From Micavibrio_C sp046294845 (lineage in GTDB: Bacteria; Pseudomonadota; Alphaproteobacteria; Micavibrionales; Micavibrionaceae), in contig JBKBNU010000001.1 in the NCBI GenBank assembly GCA_046294845.1, forward strand, positions 1,240,001 to 1,304,000: a DNA stretch of 64,000 nt, in the 5' to 3' direction. A program made the translations under genes and the position numbers. Shown in pieces: positions 61,741 to 64,000 of this stretch (position 1 is the first letter of the stretch; each line of letters opens with the position of its first letter). The notes below the pieces were generated by a model that saw nothing but the letters and a program-made list of their open reading frames with translations, ran no database searches and was not told where the DNA came from.

Positions 61741-63498
61741 ATGTCGACAGCTATTTCTCCCCGTTTCATGCAGGAACTGCGTGATCGCCTGACCTTGTCA
61801 GAGGTTATAGGGCGCAAGATCAAGCTTACCCGCGCGGGGCGCGAGTACAAAGCCTGTTGCCCGTTTCATGGCGAGAAATCACCGTCTTTTACTATCAATG
61901 ACGACAAGCAGTTTTATCATTGCTTCGGCTGTGGGGCGCATGGTGATGCTGTGGGTTTTGTCATGCAGCACGACAATCTTTCTTTCATCGAAGCGGTCGA
62001 GGTATTGGCGGCGCAGGCCGGTTTGCAGGTTCCCAAGGCCAGTGTGCAGGATATCGAAGCATCGAAGCGCGAGAAAAGCCTGTATGCGCTGATGGATGAT
62101 ACCACGCGCTTTTTCGAGCAACAGCTGCGGGAAAGAGGGCATAAGGATGCTCTGGCCTATCTGAGGGAGCGTGGCCTTGATGACGAGGTTATAGCTGCTT
62201 TTCGTTTGGGGTTCTCGCCCGCTGATGGTCAGGCTTTGGTCAAATTCCTGTTGGCTAAAGGGTATAGCGAAACACAAATGCTTGATGTAGGGGTAGCGCG
62301 TAAATCGGACCGTAATGGCGAGCTTTATTCCTTCTTCCGTGACCGTGTCATGTTCCCCGTGGCGGACAGGCGCGGGCGGGTTGTGGCCTTTGGCGGGCGC
62401 GTGTTGCCCGAACATATCAGGCCATTGCCGGCAGGTGCGCCGAAGCCGCCCAAATATATCAATTCATCGGAAACAACCCTGTTCCATAAGGGGCGTATGG
62501 TTTATGGCGAGTCCCATGCCCGTCAGGCCGCTGCCGAAGGCCAGCCTGTTATTGTGGTCGAGGGATATCTGGATGTGATTGCCTGTTTTCAGGCGGGATG
62601 GCGTGGTGCTGTGGCGCCGTTGGGTACAGCGCTTACCGACGAGCAGATAGCGGCCCTTTGGAAAATGATCCCCGCTGAAAGCAAGATGCCTGTGTTGTGC
62701 TTTGATGGTGATGCTGCGGGCCAGCGTGCAGCGGTGCGTGCGGCCCATAACCTGATGCCGCTTTTGAAGCCCCATCACTCGGCGGTCTTTGCCTTCCTGC
62801 CGACAGGGCAGGACCCTGACAGCTTGATCAAGGCACAGGGCGCTGGGGCCTTAAAAACGGTGCTGGAGGCGGCTATTCCGCTCGTGGACTTTATATGGAC
62901 AACACATACTGCTGGAAAATCCTTCAATACTCCGGAGATGCGGGCGGGTCTTGAGAAGATACTTGAAGATGAAACGGCACGGATCGCCGATCGTTCGGTG
63001 CAGCAATATTACAGGCAGATGTTTAGGGAGAAGATTGCCTCAATCTTTAGTTTCTCAGGTAATAGATCAAATAAATTATCTAACAATCAGAAATATAATA
63101 AAAATAACCTAGCTATACCTTTGCCAAGACCGCAGATGTCGAGTGGCCTGACGGCTCTTCGGGTCCTGTTGGCGACGGCGATTAATCATCCTGAAATCTT
63201 GCCTGATATCGAAGAGGAAATGGGGTTGGTGGATGCCTCCGCTTTTGAGGATCTGGACCGTCTGCGTCAGGAATTATTGAAAAAAGTGGCGCTGGGCCTG
63301 ACGGGTGATTCGCAAAGTCTGGTTAAAGAGCTGCAAGAAACGGGGTGGGGGAGTGTATTACAGCAAATACTTTCTGATTCTGTGTATGTTCATGCCGGTT
63401 TTGCCCGTCCGGGGGCTGCTTATTCTGTGGCCATTCGCGGCTGGCGGGATACTTACGAGTCCCTTTCTAAAACCAAGTTGAATCAAAGGGTTCTCTAG
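61741..63498 (+). CDS. dnaG: DNA primase
   Basis: It encodes 585 residues with AACAGGGG before the ATG. The CHC2 zinc ribbon is CCPFHGEKSPSF...FYHCFGCG. The TOPRIM core shows VIVVEGYLDVI and LCFDGDAAGQRAA, and the EGYLD/GxDPD acidic sites (PTGQDPDSLI) are present. DnaG makes RNA primers at the replication fork. Codons around 63055-63118 are extremely AT-rich and encode an Asn/Lys/Ser-rich spacer (GNRSNKLSNNQKYNKNNL) between the catalytic core and the short C-terminal helicase-binding region. Confidence 0.97.
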   Translation: MSTAISPRFMQELRDRLTLSEVIGRKIKLTRAGREYKACCPFHGEKSPSFTINDDKQFYHCFGCGAHGDAVGFVMQHDNLSFIEAVEVLAAQAGLQVPKASVQDIEASKREKSLYALMDDTTRFFEQQLRERGHKDALAYLRERGLDDEVIAAFRLGFSPADGQALVKFLLAKGYSETQMLDVGVARKSDRNGELYSFFRDRVMFPVADRRGRVVAFGGRVLPEHIRPLPAGAPKPPKYINSSETTLFHKGRMVYGESHARQAAAEGQPVIVVEGYLDVIACFQAGWRGAVAPLGTALTDEQIAALWKMIPAESKMPVLCFDGDAAGQRAAVRAAHNLMPLLKPHHSAVFAFLPTGQDPDSLIKAQGAGALKTVLEAAIPLVDFIWTTHTAGKSFNTPEMRAGLEKILEDETARIADRSVQQYYRQMFREKIASIFSFSGNRSNKLSNNQKYNKNNLAIPLPRPQMSSGLTALRVLLATAINHPEILPDIEEEMGLVDASAFEDLDRLRQELLKKVALGLTGDSQSLVKELQETGWGSVLQQILSDSVYVHAGFARPGAAYSVAIRGWRDTYESLSKTKLNQRVL

Positions 63499-63662
63499 AG
63501 AGTATCAAGTGATTTTTTATTTGGGGGGTTAAAAAGAAAGGAAAAACCGTGTTTTTGTTCCCGTTAGCCCTTAAAAATCCTGCGGGAGAGCGTAAATACT
63601 TCTTGCAATAGGCCTTTGATTTTTCTTAAAAAGTACGCTCTAATTCCCCGAGTCGGTTACAT
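63499..63662. promoter_or_regulatory. rpoD: Promoter region of rpoD
   Basis: The 164-bp gap between dnaG and rpoD contains TTGATT (63616-63621) and TCTAAT (63639-63644), 17 bp apart, ending about 18 bp before the ATG. The close match (4/6 and 5/6) makes it the best promoter in the window. rpoD may also receive read-through from dnaG. Confidence 0.65.
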
Positions 63663-64000
63663 ATGAGTCGCAAACCCATGGCATCAAAAACAACAAGCAA
63701 AACTGCTGCTGCTAAAAAGAAAGTGCAGGAGCAGGAAGAAACACGCGAATCCGGAGCAGTCGTAAAAGGCTCTTTGGAGACTATTGTGAAAAAGCTTGTG
63801 ACCAAGGGTAAGGAGCAAGGTTTCCTGACCTATGACGAGATTAACAAGTCTCTGCCTGCGCAAGAGTTCTCTTCCGATCAGATTGAAGATTCCATGGCGG
63901 CGATTACGGACGCCGGTATCCAGCTGGTGGATAGTGAAGACGATGTTGAGTCCGAGTCTGAATCCGAAGGCAGCGAAAAGTCCGAATATGAATCAGGCGG
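63663..64000 (+). CDS. rpoD: RNA polymerase sigma-70 factor, 5' part
   Basis: The reading frame from ATG 63663 is open to the window edge for 112 codons. After a Lys/Ala-rich start it carries sigma region 1.1: VKKLVTKGKEQGFLTYDEINKSLPAQEFSSDQIEDSMAAITDAGIQLVD, then an acidic Ser/Glu stretch, as in alphaproteobacterial RpoD. The conserved core regions 1.2-4 lie outside the window. An ATG at 63678 is an alternative start. Position after dnaG matches the macromolecular-synthesis operon. Confidence 0.92.
   Translation, partial: MSRKPMASKTTSKTAAAKKKVQEQEETRESGAVVKGSLETIVKKLVTKGKEQGFLTYDEINKSLPAQEFSSDQIEDSMAAITDAGIQLVDSEDDVESESESEGSEKSEYESG

Overview
The window is a chromosomal segment of an alphaproteobacterium with mid-range G+C. 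The evidence is conserved gene order: carA-carB-greA-lrp-ELM1-trxB-lysR, recG-sdhE-mfd, ssb-gyrA-coaD and yqeY-dnaG-rpoD. A GTTC-N7-GTTC LexA box also sits in front of uvrA. The giant surface-protein locus and overall style would suit a Micavibrio-like lineage, but that placement is a guess and no marker here proves it.

Positions 1-19807 are accessory. A truncated dsbB on the minus strand borders a tight three-gene, same-strand cluster. The first gene is a 4640-residue fibre-like protein with a pilin-like membrane N-terminus, YadA-head-like and tail-fibre-like repeats, two DUF1554 modules, a DUF1566-like module, a Peptidase_S74 self-cleaving chaperone with Ser/Lys dyad, then a coiled coil and a transmembrane tail. 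Two exported RCC1-type beta-propeller proteins follow, each with 14 cysteine-containing repeats. The second is split by a frameshift at a run of six A. All three share a short 'G-x-I-x-YN...W' module, so they probably act as one surface system.

Positions 19964-33540 hold tRNA-Leu(CAA), an unknown membrane-anchored protein, uvrA, an unusual lon whose substrate-recognition N-domain is replaced, ssb, a DUF2059 protein, gyrA, small genes (helical protein, Nudix hydrolase, orphan ParS/MbcA-like antitoxin), coaD, tRNA-Lys(TTT) and a DUF502 membrane protein. Positions 33559-48450 carry a pair of proteins with a shared LPD7-like module, recG-sdhE-mfd, a Glu/Leu/Phe/Val dehydrogenase homologue, an AmgK-like sugar kinase, two overlapping envelope membrane genes and an aspartate aminotransferase.

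Positions 48471-64000 hold a patatin-like lipase, a strong candidate small RNA (49866-49968, minus strand) with its own promoter and terminator, lysR, trxB, an ELM1-family gene, lrp, greA, a secreted EF-hand protein, carB, a small membrane gene, carA, yqeY, a Nudix gene, dnaG and the start of rpoD. Most of this part is housekeeping: pyrimidine/arginine precursor synthesis, redox, transcription fidelity, replication priming and the main sigma factor.
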